Assembly: GCA_029941885.1 (NCBI GenBank)
Contig: JAPYTP010000021.1
Coordinates: forward strand, 1-46,009
Origin: Myxococcota bacterium
GTDB taxonomy: Bacteria > Myxococcota_A > UBA9160 > UBA4427
Reading direction: 5' to 3'
DNA: 46,009 bases
Shown: positions 35,717 through 43,401 of the stretch, piece after piece
Layout of the letters: each line of letters starts with the position of its first letter
How positions within the stretch are numbered: the first letter of the stretch is position 1
Notes under the pieces: generated by a model
The model's database searches: none
The model's input: the letters and a program-made list of their open reading frames with translations, nothing else
Told to the model about the DNA's origin: nothing
Position numbers and translations under genes: made by a program

Positions 35717-37150
35717 CTAGCGGACGAGCCCGTTCTCGCGGAGAGCTCGATCGACACCCGCCCAGACCGCGCGCTCGTTCATGAAGCTTACGTGAGCACC
35801 TTCGTACCAGACCATTTCGCACTCTTCCCAATGTCGCCACAGATCGCGTACCTGATCGGGTGGCACGAGTCGATCCGCGGTTGCTCCAAAGATCATGCGT
35901 CCCTCGAGCGGCACACGAGGGGCGAGCGCAAGAGGCGAGATGACTCGCAGCACTTCGCCGATTCTATCGAAGTCGTATCCGAGCGCTTCCGCATAACGCA
36001 TCTGGTGGGGCGCGGCATGGCGCTCGAGAACCCGGCGAAAATCGGTCACCGGGATTCCCGGTACGGCGCAGGAAAGCCCATCGGCGACGCTCGCAAAGAG
36101 CGCCGTCGAATAGCCACCGAGCGAGAGTCCAAAGGCACCGACCGCCGGCGCACCCTGGCCCTGCACCCAGGAGAGAAGACGACGCATGTCCCAGACCGCC
36201 TGGGTCTCCGCGTGCAAGAGATCGATCGCGTCTACACCGAGAAAACCGCTCCCGGAGTGCCAGCCGATTCGACGCGGTCCGTGCAGGGGTAGAACGGGAA
36301 TCAGGACATTCAGCCCGAGCCCACCCTCCTCCTCGAAGAATCGCTCGAAGAGACCGATGTCGATTCGAGCGTGTCCCATCCGGTATCCATTGGTTGCGAT
36401 CAGCCAGGGGCGGGACGGCCCGGCGTGCCGCAGCACATAGGCCCAGCCATCGCGGCAAGCATCGTAACCGAGCCATCGGGCACGCCCCGGCTCCTCCTCC
36501 GCCGGTGCATAGCCACTCTCGAAACGCAGCACCTCGACGGGATAGCCCGCAATGACCTCGGCCTTGATCTCCGGATCGGTCAAATCTGGCGGCCTCATGT
36601 GATAGGCGTCGGGCTTTTCGAGGAAACCCTCACGAGCGAAGAGGGCGTGAGTTCGATCCACCTCGTCGATCACGCGTTCGATCGTTCCATCGAGAGCGAA
36701 TCCAGTCGACTGAAACTGCTCGAAGCCCAGAATCGACTCATCGACGGCAACCTTTGCGGCAAGGCGAATCGTCGGCGTCGGCGTCGGCGCTCCCTCGTAG
36801 TGGGGCTCGAGGTGAAGTGCCATCCGGCCCGCCCCCCAGGCGCCGAGGAGCGAAGCCAGCGTGAGACCCAGTCCGCCCCAGAGCCCGATCACGAAGAGAT
36901 AGGCCAGGGACACAAAAGCGCCCGCGGCGCCCGCCAACGCGCCCAGCTGAGTGATTCGCAGATCGCCAGGCCAGAAGAGTTGCGAAACCCCGGACCCAAG
37001 CAGGACGGAGCCGATGATCCAGAGGGGGAGAGAGGCAAGTGCGGGAAGGATGGACTCGGTGCCCGTCACGTGTGCGGCCTGTACCAGCCAGAAGAGCCCC
37101 GCGACCAGACTCGGTGCGGCCCAACCCGACCATTTCTGTTGTTCGAACAA
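35717..37150 (-). CDS. Alpha/beta hydrolase with N-terminal membrane segments
   Basis: A 477-residue protein in two parts. Residues 1-110 contain several hydrophobic stretches (SLVAGLFWLVQAAHV, LPLWIIGSVLLGSG, LGALAGAAGAFVSLAYLFVIGLW, LGLTLASLLGAWGAG), likely 3-4 transmembrane helices. Residues from about 190 form an alpha/beta hydrolase: WLIATNGYRMGHAR, then GAFGLSLGGYSTALFASV with the Ser nucleophile, FGATADRLVPP with Asp and WYEGAHVSFMN with His. Fusing a membrane module to the hydrolase suggests it acts on lipid or membrane-associated esters; this is inference. The start is TTG 37150, uncertain. It is downstream of the selenoprotein candidate on the same strand (77 bases). Confidence 0.85.
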   Translation of the reverse strand: MFEQQKWSGWAAPSLVAGLFWLVQAAHVTGTESILPALASLPLWIIGSVLLGSGVSQLFWPGDLRITQLGALAGAAGAFVSLAYLFVIGLWGGLGLTLASLLGAWGAGRMALHLEPHYEGAPTPTPTIRLAAKVAVDESILGFEQFQSTGFALDGTIERVIDEVDRTHALFAREGFLEKPDAYHMRPPDLTDPEIKAEVIAGYPVEVLRFESGYAPAEEEPGRARWLGYDACRDGWAYVLRHAGPSRPWLIATNGYRMGHARIDIGLFERFFEEEGGLGLNVLIPVLPLHGPRRIGWHSGSGFLGVDAIDLLHAETQAVWDMRRLLSWVQGQGAPAVGAFGLSLGGYSTALFASVADGLSCAVPGIPVTDFRRVLERHAAPHQMRYAEALGYDFDRIGEVLRVISPLALAPRVPLEGRMIFGATADRLVPPDQVRDLWRHWEECEMVWYEGAHVSFMNERAVWAGVDRALRENGLVR

Positions 37151-37227
37151 GAGGATGGATCTCCCGGAGGCGCTCGCAAGAGAAGACTACCGGATCCTTC
37201 CACGATGAGGCGAATGCAAACGCCTCG

Positions 37228-38481
37228 TCACGTCCCGAGCCGAGTATTCGTGCCCGACTTCTTCGACCGGCGACCCGACCATCGCAGTCCGAATTTCAGG
37301 AGGGGGTCGATCGCGCGACCGATCAAGCGCTGCCAGCCCCGCACGGAAGTCGAATGCGAAGCGGTCTCGTAGCGATCGATGCCCAGATCCGCTCGAATCG
37401 ACTCCGTCGCCACGTTCACCGGGGTATCGAGGGGAATTCCGGTCCCGTCGGCGATGCGAACCATCCGCTCGAAATTTCCAATGATTGCCGCGGCGTCGAC
37501 GACGGCCCCGCTTCCGAGTTCGTCTCGCACGCGATCCCGCGCTTTCGGGAGATCGGATGGCTCACCGGATAGGGTGGCCTCGACGAAGCCCACGAGCGCG
37601 GCTGCCCCGCGCACCGGGGACGCCTCTGCGGTCGACCCGTCGGCGAGACCGGACAGATCGACCTCGCCGCCGCTCGTCTCGATACTCGCACGGAGCATCA
37701 ATGCGTGTGAGCTCGTTCAGTAGAAACACTCGTTCACAGCGGAGACGCGTCCCGCGATCAACTCTGTCTGGGCGCGATCGAGGGGCCCCTTCCCATTCGC
37801 GAAATCGAACATCTCGCCGTCGTCCATGCTCAGGTATTGGGCGGCGGAGAGTTCCTTCAGCCAGCGAACCGCGTCGGGCACGAGGCTCATCGCGCGAATT
37901 ACATTCGGCGCCGGCCCGGGAAAGAGATCTGCATCCTCGCCGGGTGGCTTGCGACTCGGGAGCATCGCTACCCAGCCGACGCCCGTGACGGCGGAGGGCG
38001 GTCGACGACGCTCGGGTTCCCCCGCGATGGGCTCGGGGAGCGGCTCGAGTTCGATTCCCATCGCGCGGTGGAAGGCATCGATACTCCGAACCGACACGAC
38101 GATGCTCAACAATTCGACGTAGTGGGTATCCGGAACTCCGGCGTCGGCGAGTCCCTCGACCCACGACTTCGACAGACGGGTCGCGTCGGTCACGAGTCGA
38201 TGGACCGCGTCGACGGCGGCGGGAGGGAGCCGATCGTGGCTCGCCTGGTCGTGCGTACCCGAGACGGCGAAGGGAGAGAGCGCGGCCTTTCGATCCAGGC
38301 AGAATCCACAGTCCGTCGCTCTCCGGGACTCGGCGGCGATCGCGATGCGCTCGGCCCCCGTCCACCAGGTTCCCGGCTCGCCCAGACGCGTCCAGGCGCG
38401 GCGATGGGCCAAGACGAGGTCGTCGCGAATCGGGTCCTCCAAGCGGTTCGTGTACTCGAAACACGGTGCCGACAGCGTCAT
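37228..38481 (-). CDS. AhpD/CMD-like peroxidase-related selenoprotein (internal TGA read as selenocysteine)
   Basis: A 417-residue protein if the in-frame TGA at 37717-37719 is decoded as selenocysteine (U255). ATG 38481 follows AGGAG. The residues around it, Glu240-x11-Cys252-Phe-Tyr-U255-Thr-Ser-Ser-His259, are exactly the E-x11-C-x2-C-x3-H redox/proton-relay signature of AhpD-type peroxidase-related proteins, with U at the second cysteine. The code after the TGA, HALMLRASIE to NFERMVRIADGTGIPLD, continues the family without a frame change. An N-terminal second half-domain carries C58-G-F-C61. A SECIS-like hairpin follows the TGA. Related AhpD-like selenoproteins with C-x-x-U are known. A normal gene caller would report two genes, 37717-38481 and 37228-37701. 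A TGC-to-TGA mutation or error is the alternative. Confidence 0.85.
37684..37712 (-). promoter_or_regulatory. Candidate bacterial SECIS stem-loop
   Basis: On the transcript, nucleotides 6-12 after the UGA (CUCACAC) pair with nucleotides 26-32 (GUGCGAG), with one A-C mismatch; G5-U33 can extend the stem. Inside, GCA (13-15) can pair with UGC (20-22), leaving a UUGA apical loop at 16-19 and a three-base bulge. The loop lies about 16 bases after the UGA, within the range known for bacterial SelB-binding elements. Folding was done by eye only. Confidence 0.6.
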
Positions 38482-38844
38482 CGATCGTTCTCCTGGGTGC
38501 GCCTCGAATAGCCTCCACGACCCCCCGCACTTCGTCAAGCGACCGGCAGGCGCAGAAACACTCCCGAAAGCGGAATTCGGACGACGTGGTCTGTCCGCGG
38601 ACAAAACTCCCTAACGAACGATTCTGGCAGTCGGTTTTCCGGTTTTGTCGTGGCTGACGACGCACCCCGGACAGAAGCCCGGGCGATCGGAATCCAGCGC
38701 TTCGCGAGGGGGAGCCGCTGCTACGAGCGGACAATGCGAACGGGCGACTCGGATAGCCGCGGCGATCTTCAAGCTGATTTTCGGCATCCCGCGATCCGAG
38801 CCCGGCGAGCCCTGAAGAGGGCCCCAGTCCTGGTCATCGTGTTG
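38482..38844. other. Intergenic region without a recognised gene
   Basis: About 360 bases between the selenoprotein start and the channel relic. Only short frames of basic, low-complexity residues are open. It must contain the selenoprotein gene's minus-strand promoter, but I cannot point to a convincing -10/-35 pair. Confidence 0.4.
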
Positions 38845-39326
38845 GGATCCGAAGCTCGCGATCGAGAATGCGCTTGCCGACGCCCGCCGGCGTCTCTCGG
38901 CCCTCGAGCGAGCGCGCGCGGACGATGAAAACCCAGCGCCGACTTCGACGGCAGGAGAGCTCGCGACGCGACTCGTCCGGGTGCTCGAAGAGCGACGCGA
39001 GGCCCAGATCCGAACCGATGCACTGGAACTCGCCGAGGAGCGGAGGGAGTCTCTCGACAAGGAGCGCCGTCGCAACGGAACATCCGCGCACACTGCCCCA
39101 GCCCAACCCGATCGCCGTCTTCCGGGATTTCGGGGACAGCGCCCTCCTGTTCGAGGTCCGCTCGTGGATTCGGTACGACGAACGAACCGACCGCTCGAGG
39201 ATCCAGAGCGATATCCGCTTCCGAATCGACGAGTGCTTCGCCGAGAACGACATCGTCATCGCCTACCCCCAGATGGACGTGCCCGTGGACGTGGTCGCGG
39301 CGGGGGGCAGCTCGGATCGAGCGTGA
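38845..39326 (+). pseudogene. Mechanosensitive channel (MscS/MscK-type) relic
   Basis: From about 39060 to 39326 the frame encodes EHPRTLPQPNP, then FRDFGDSALLFEVRSWIR, RIQSDIRFRIDECFAEN and IVIAYPQMDVPVD. This is the cytoplasmic C-terminal domain of MscS-type channels. No pore helix or middle beta domain precedes it. Instead, in another frame from about 38845 to 39075, there is a charged coiled coil (AIENALADARRRLSALERA; LVRVLEERREAQ; LELAEERRESLDKERRRN), like the periplasmic coiled coils of MscK/KefA. The simplest reading is a large internal deletion that joined the two ends of one channel gene out of frame; unrelated fragments remain possible. Confidence 0.6.
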
Positions 39327-39395
39327 TCCAAGCAAGGGCGCTTCCGAAGGGGGATTCGCGTCGGGAAGCGGCGGCTCCGACGCCATCCGGTCGAG

Positions 39396-40625
39396 CTAGA
39401 GCGATCGAGCACCCGGAGCGAGGACGGGACGGGCGGTCGCGGCGCGGGCACCGACGAGCCCCTTCACCCCCTCCTCGAGACCCTGCACGGACAGGTGAGA
39501 CATCGGGAAGACCGAGGAGATCGTTCGGCAGGTCGCGGACATCGCCCACTCCGCTGGGCGATCGGGATTGAGCCAGACCGAGCGATCGAAATGTCGCTGC
39601 AGACGGTCCAGCCACGCGAGACCACTCGTCTCGGTTTCCATGCGCGGATTGATATTTCCTCGAGAAGAATTCAGCTCCGAAGGGTGCATCGCCCCATCGC
39701 CCACGATCATCAACTTCCAGCGCTCCCCGTAGATCCGAAGTAGATCTGCGGTCATGATCGACTCCGAGCGCATCAGGCTCGCTGTCTCGAAGACGCGCTC
39801 GTAGACACAGTTGTGGAAGTAGTAGGCCTTGAAGTCCCGGAGCCCACGCTCTTCGTGAAGCGCGGACAGCAATCGACTCACCGGCTCGAAATAGGGATCC
39901 ATCGTCCCGCCGACGTCCATCAGGAGCAGGAGTCGCACATTGTTCTTCCGTTTCGGCCGAAAGACCAACTCGATCTCTCCCGCCTCGCGGCAGGTCTTGT
40001 CGATGGTGCCGTCGATGTCGAGTTCTTCCGGACCCTCGTTGCGCGTGAGTTGGCGCAACCGCCGAAGTGCGAGCTTGACGTTGCGGGTGTCGAGGGTGAC
40101 ATCCGTTCGGTAGTCAGCAAAGGAGCGATCCTCGGCGACCTTCATCGCGGTCCGCTTGCCTCCGGGACCACCCACACGCAGCCCGGTCGGGTGGGCGCCG
40201 CCGTGACCGAAAGGGGATCGACCGCCCGTCCCGACCCACTTCGATCCGCCGTCGTGGCGTTCGGTCTGTTCCGCCATCGTCTCCTGAAACCGACGCATGA
40301 GTTCGTCGATGTCGAGATGTTCGAGGGCTTCGCGCATCTCCGCGGTCAGCTCTTCGAAGGGTTTCGGGTTCGCGAGCCATTCGAGAAGTTCCTGGGGAAT
40401 CTCGACGACGCCTTCGATTCCCTCGAAGAATTTCGCGAAGACCAGATCGAACGTGTCAAAATCGCTCTCGCTCTTCACCAGGCAGGCACGGGCGACGTGG
40501 TAGAAGCCCTCGATCTTCGAATCGTGAAGACCCTGTTCGAGGCACTCGAGCAGCATCCGCCATTCCTGGAGCGTGGTTTTCATGCCGGCTTCGCGAAGCG
40601 CATAGAAGAATTCGAGGAAGACCAT
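39396..40625 (-). CDS. CoxE-type VWA domain protein
   Basis: A 409-residue protein. The N-terminal helical region (FFYALREAGMKTTLQEWRMLLECLEQGL) is typical of CoxE-like proteins, followed by a charged linker with GTGGRSPFGHGG. The von Willebrand A domain starts VRLLLLMDVGGTMDPY, a MIDAS-like loop in which the usual DxSxS is D-V-G-G-T, and continues with RSESIMTADLLRIYGERWKLMIVGDGAMHPSEL. Such proteins act with MoxR AAA+ ATPases in protein/cofactor maturation. It begins 28 bases downstream of the moxR-like stop, indicating one operon. ATG 40625 is supported by a weak AAGGA. Confidence 0.9.
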   Translation of the reverse strand: MVFLEFFYALREAGMKTTLQEWRMLLECLEQGLHDSKIEGFYHVARACLVKSESDFDTFDLVFAKFFEGIEGVVEIPQELLEWLANPKPFEELTAEMREALEHLDIDELMRRFQETMAEQTERHDGGSKWVGTGGRSPFGHGGAHPTGLRVGGPGGKRTAMKVAEDRSFADYRTDVTLDTRNVKLALRRLRQLTRNEGPEELDIDGTIDKTCREAGEIELVFRPKRKNNVRLLLLMDVGGTMDPYFEPVSRLLSALHEERGLRDFKAYYFHNCVYERVFETASLMRSESIMTADLLRIYGERWKLMIVGDGAMHPSELNSSRGNINPRMETETSGLAWLDRLQRHFDRSVWLNPDRPAEWAMSATCRTISSVFPMSHLSVQGLEEGVKGLVGARAATARPVLAPGARSL

Positions 40626-40653
40626 GGGGAGGGGTCCTTCGCTTCGCGGCGAT

Positions 40654-41601
40654 CTAGCGGCGCAGGCTCTTCAGCGCTTCGAAGCTATTGGGCGGCGTGC
40701 CGCCGCGCGAGGTGAATTGTTCGATCGCGCGCGTGTCCTGCTCGTTCTTGAGCAGCGCCCCCACGAAGGGGATTTCGCTCTCGAGCTGGGAGGGGTTCGC
40801 GCCAGCCCGGAGAAGTGCCGTGATCCAATCGATCAACTCCGACGTCGAGGGACGCTTGCGCAGCTCCTTCTGGTCCCGCAACCAATAGAACTTGATCAGC
40901 ACCTGCTCGAGGAGCGTCTTCTCGAGCTGCGGATGGTGGACGTCGATGATTTCGCGCATCTGCTCTACGTCGGGGAAGTCGATGAAGTGGAAGACACAGC
41001 GACGCAAGAACGCGTCGGGTAGTTCCTTCTCATTATTCGACGTGATGATCACCATCGGTCGCTTCTTGGCGATCACCTCGTCGCCAGTCTCCAGGACCGT
41101 AAACTGCATCTCGTCGAGTTCGCGCAGGATGTCGTTTGGAAATTCGAGGTCCGCTTTGTCGATCTCGTCGATCAGGAGGACCTGGCGATTCTCGGAGCTG
41201 AACACACGACCGAGCGGTCCGAGCCGGATATAACTGCGAATATCCTTGACGTCGCCATCGCCGAAGCGGGCGTCGTTCAGACGCTGCACCGTGTCATAGA
41301 CGTAGAGACCATCTTCGGCCTTCGACGTCGATTTGATATGCCAGCTATCCAGCGCCATCCCGAGCCCTTCGGCGACGTGATGAGCGAGCAGCGTCTTACC
41401 CGTCCCGGGTTCGCCCTTGACGAGCAGCGGGCGTTGTAGGGCGAGCGCGCAGTTGACCGCGTCGACCAGGCCGCGGGACGCGATATAGCCGCTCGTGCCT
41501 GCGAAACGCTCGAAGCGACCGGAGTCTTCGGTCTCCCCGGACGCGCTAGTGGTGGATGGAGCGCCTGCGGCCGGAATAGAGTCGGGAGCAGCATTGGACA
41601 T
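40654..41601 (-). CDS. MoxR-family AAA+ ATPase
   Basis: A 315-residue AAA+ protein. LLVKGEPGTGKTLLAHHVAEGLG is Walker A, VLLIDEIDKADLEFPNDILRELDEM contains Walker B, VIITSNNEKELPDAFLRRCVFHFIDFPD holds sensor 1 and the arginine finger, and RPSTSELIDWITALLRAG is the sensor 2/lid. It is a MoxR/RavA-type chaperone-like ATPase. The N-terminus (20-30 residues) is low-complexity Ala/Ser/Thr. It sits 20 bases after the stop of the KOW/Tudor-like gene and precedes the VWA partner, as in known MoxR-VWA systems. The SD at ATG 41601 is weak. Confidence 0.92.
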   Translation of the reverse strand: MSNAAPDSIPAAGAPSTTSASGETEDSGRFERFAGTSGYIASRGLVDAVNCALALQRPLLVKGEPGTGKTLLAHHVAEGLGMALDSWHIKSTSKAEDGLYVYDTVQRLNDARFGDGDVKDIRSYIRLGPLGRVFSSENRQVLLIDEIDKADLEFPNDILRELDEMQFTVLETGDEVIAKKRPMVIITSNNEKELPDAFLRRCVFHFIDFPDVEQMREIIDVHHPQLEKTLLEQVLIKFYWLRDQKELRKRPSTSELIDWITALLRAGANPSQLESEIPFVGALLKNEQDTRAIEQFTSRGGTPPNSFEALKSLRR

Positions 41602-41621
41602 GAGGGATCTGGAGTTCCGAT

Positions 41622-42752
41622 CTAGGGGCGTTCGTGGATGAGGAGCTTCTTGTCCTCGCCAAAGAGCACCGCGATCTTGCCGCGGCCGACGACGCCCTGG
41701 ACCACACCTTCGCCGAGGTTCTTGTGGCTGATGCGGTCGCCGGGCTCATAGGATTCGCGAATGCCATAAATGCGCACCGGTCGAGACAGGTCCGCTTCGA
41801 TGATCGCGTCCGCCGGGTCCACCTTCTTGGGCTTTGGCTTCGGCTTGAGCTTGCCCGCACCCGTCTCCCAGGCCTTGTCGATCGAGATATCACCACTGAG
41901 CTTGGCGCCCTCGTCGTCGTATTCCCATCCGACCTTGGCTTCGCTGTCCGAAGAGTCGTCGAGGGCAGGCGCCGTGGGTGTCGCGTCGGTCGAGAGTCCT
42001 ACGTAGAAGACCTCGGTGCCGATCGACTCGCCGATCTCACGCGCGATGCGCTCGAGTTCACGAATCCAGCCGGCGCCCTTCTGCGCTTCACGCTTGCGGC
42101 AGAGTTCCCAGTAGCGCGGGCTCGCCGCGATGATGATGGCCGGAGCTTCCTGACCGATCGTCTTGCCTGTGGCTTCGGCGATCTCCGCGCTGAGCGGTCC
42201 GCGATTCGCGTCGACCGCTGCCGCATGCGCCAGCCCCTGCAGGAAGAGTCGAAGAGGCGTGTCTCCCGCACCGCTGCGGGTCGCGTCGGGGGCGAGGAAT
42301 TTGAGCACACAGACCGCCGCGCGATCCTCGCCGATCACGGCGAGCAGCGGGATATCCTCGACGCCGGCATTCGGATCCGCATCGCCCTTTTCCTTGTCAG
42401 CGGCCGTCGTCTTGATCGGAACACAGTGGTCCACGATCGTGAGTGTCTCGCCGGTGGGCATCTCGAGAGTCAGGCCAGACCCCGCAACGGCACGCTCTGC
42501 CGCCGCCGCTCGAGCGATCGCCTCGGAAAGGTGCTTCTCATCACGATTGTTCTGGCGCTGTTTGGCCTTGCGCCCCACCCGGACGTTCAGATAGGTGAGG
42601 TCCTCTGCGGCGCGATTTGGGGCATTGGACACCTCGGTCTGATAGTCGGCCTCGAGGGAGGCGCCCGTGAGCTTCTCCGCCGCGATTCGGAAGCCCTTGG
42701 CCTGCTTCACGTCGCGATCATTCACGAGGGCGATAATCGGATGCTGACTCAC
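41622..42752 (-). CDS. Conserved protein with C-terminal KOW/CarD-like domain, first gene of the MoxR-VWA operon
   Basis: A 376-residue cytosolic protein that I do not recognise as a named family. GTG 42752 is chosen because AGGAG lies eight bases upstream. The N-terminal part (IIALVNDRDVKQAKGFRIAAEKLTG; LTYLNVRVGRKAKQRQNN) and the middle (VLKFLAPDATRSG; RGPLSAEIAEATGK; ASPRYWELCRKREAQKGAGWIRELERIAREIGESIG) look globular and mixed alpha/beta. A charged Lys/Pro linker (KLKPKPKPKK) leads to YEPGDRISHKNLGEGVVQGVVGRGKIAVLFGEDKKLLIHER, a short beta-barrel resembling CarD-N/UvrD-C/KOW-type modules. It heads the operon with MoxR and the VWA protein; a substrate or adaptor role is a guess. Confidence 0.8.
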   Translation of the reverse strand: MSQHPIIALVNDRDVKQAKGFRIAAEKLTGASLEADYQTEVSNAPNRAAEDLTYLNVRVGRKAKQRQNNRDEKHLSEAIARAAAAERAVAGSGLTLEMPTGETLTIVDHCVPIKTTAADKEKGDADPNAGVEDIPLLAVIGEDRAAVCVLKFLAPDATRSGAGDTPLRLFLQGLAHAAAVDANRGPLSAEIAEATGKTIGQEAPAIIIAASPRYWELCRKREAQKGAGWIRELERIAREIGESIGTEVFYVGLSTDATPTAPALDDSSDSEAKVGWEYDDEGAKLSGDISIDKAWETGAGKLKPKPKPKKVDPADAIIEADLSRPVRIYGIRESYEPGDRISHKNLGEGVVQGVVGRGKIAVLFGEDKKLLIHERP

Positions 42753-42760
42753 GATGAGTT

Positions 42761-42765
42761 CTCCT
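42761..42765 (-). promoter_or_regulatory. Ribosome binding site fixing a GTG start
   Basis: Minus-strand AGGAG eight bases before GTG 42752; it excludes the longer reading frame that begins at 42875. Confidence 0.55.
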
Positions 42766-42918
42766 GGGAGTGGGGGCCGGAATGACCGACCGATCTCGAT
42801 GCATTTGCGATCCCGACCGGGACGCACCGGCCGAACCGAGGCCGAGCCGAACGCTGCAGGCAGCCGATTCGTCACGAATCGCGAACTGCCACCGTTCGAA
42901 TGACCTTTCAGATGCGAT

Positions 42919-42949
42919 AGAGGCCCCGTCGTCTTCCGAGGGGCCCTCT
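42919..42949 (-). repeat. Inverted repeat in the leader of the MoxR-VWA operon
   Basis: AGAGGCCCC at 42919-42927 and GGGGCCCTCT at 42940-42949 pair over nine bases with one bulged C, loop 12 bases. It is about 165 bases upstream of the GTG start. No U-run follows on either strand, so it is not a classic terminator; an operator, attenuator or chance GC hairpin are possible. Confidence 0.4.
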
Positions 42950-43401
42950 AGGGACGGTAACACCGGTCATCGGATATTTCTCGATACCCCCTGGGGATCC
43001 AAAGGGATTTGGCTCGATTCAGCTCTCTCGAGGGCCTCGGAGGCGGAGCTCACCGGAATCCAGCTCCAGGACGAGCTCCTGCGGATCGCTGGCGGCCCGG
43101 AAGAGTGTCGCATCGAGCGCGGCTTGATGCTCGGTGTGGCTCTGGGGCTCAGAAGGGCCTTCCCAGAGAAGTTGTGCATCATCTAGTATGCGCGTCTGAT
43201 CCGGCTGCGACATCCCGCTCCACTCTCTCCGTGCCTGGCGATCCGGTGGGGACGCGAACGGCAACTGACTCCACTTATCGCGACGCGGCGGACGAGTCTT
43301 GAAATGTTTTTGCGCACTCACGGACCCTTCTTGCCGACGACCGGCACTCAACTCTCGAAAAACGGGAAATGCTTCATTCAAGTTGGAGAAGGCCGTTCAA
43401 G
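42950..43401. other. Intergenic region with no confident gene
   Basis: The 650-base gap between the divergent MoxR operon and the lipoprotein gene is mostly unexplained. Open frames exist on both strands over 42960-43213, but only one can be coding and neither matches a family I know. The region from 43215 to 43400 shows nothing beyond being the likely promoter of the downstream lipoprotein gene. Confidence 0.4.
43019..43213 (-). CDS. Possible small hypothetical protein (64 residues)
   Basis: From ATG 43213, with GGAG only four bases upstream, an acidic frame encodes MSQPDQTRILDDAQLLWEG and ends LVLELDSGELRLRGPRES. Third-position G+C is only moderate (about 63% by my count), not clearly above background. 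The opposite strand also has a protein-like open frame here, so this is weak. Confidence 0.25.
   Translation of the reverse strand: MSQPDQTRILDDAQLLWEGPSEPQSHTEHQAALDATLFRAASDPQELVLELDSGELRLRGPRES

Noticed and set aside
38650-38810. Possible tRNA, including tRNA-Sec, near the selenoprotein gene
   Set aside because: A CTTCAA string occurs at about 38770 but flanking bases do not form an anticodon stem, and no T-arm or acceptor stem is visible.
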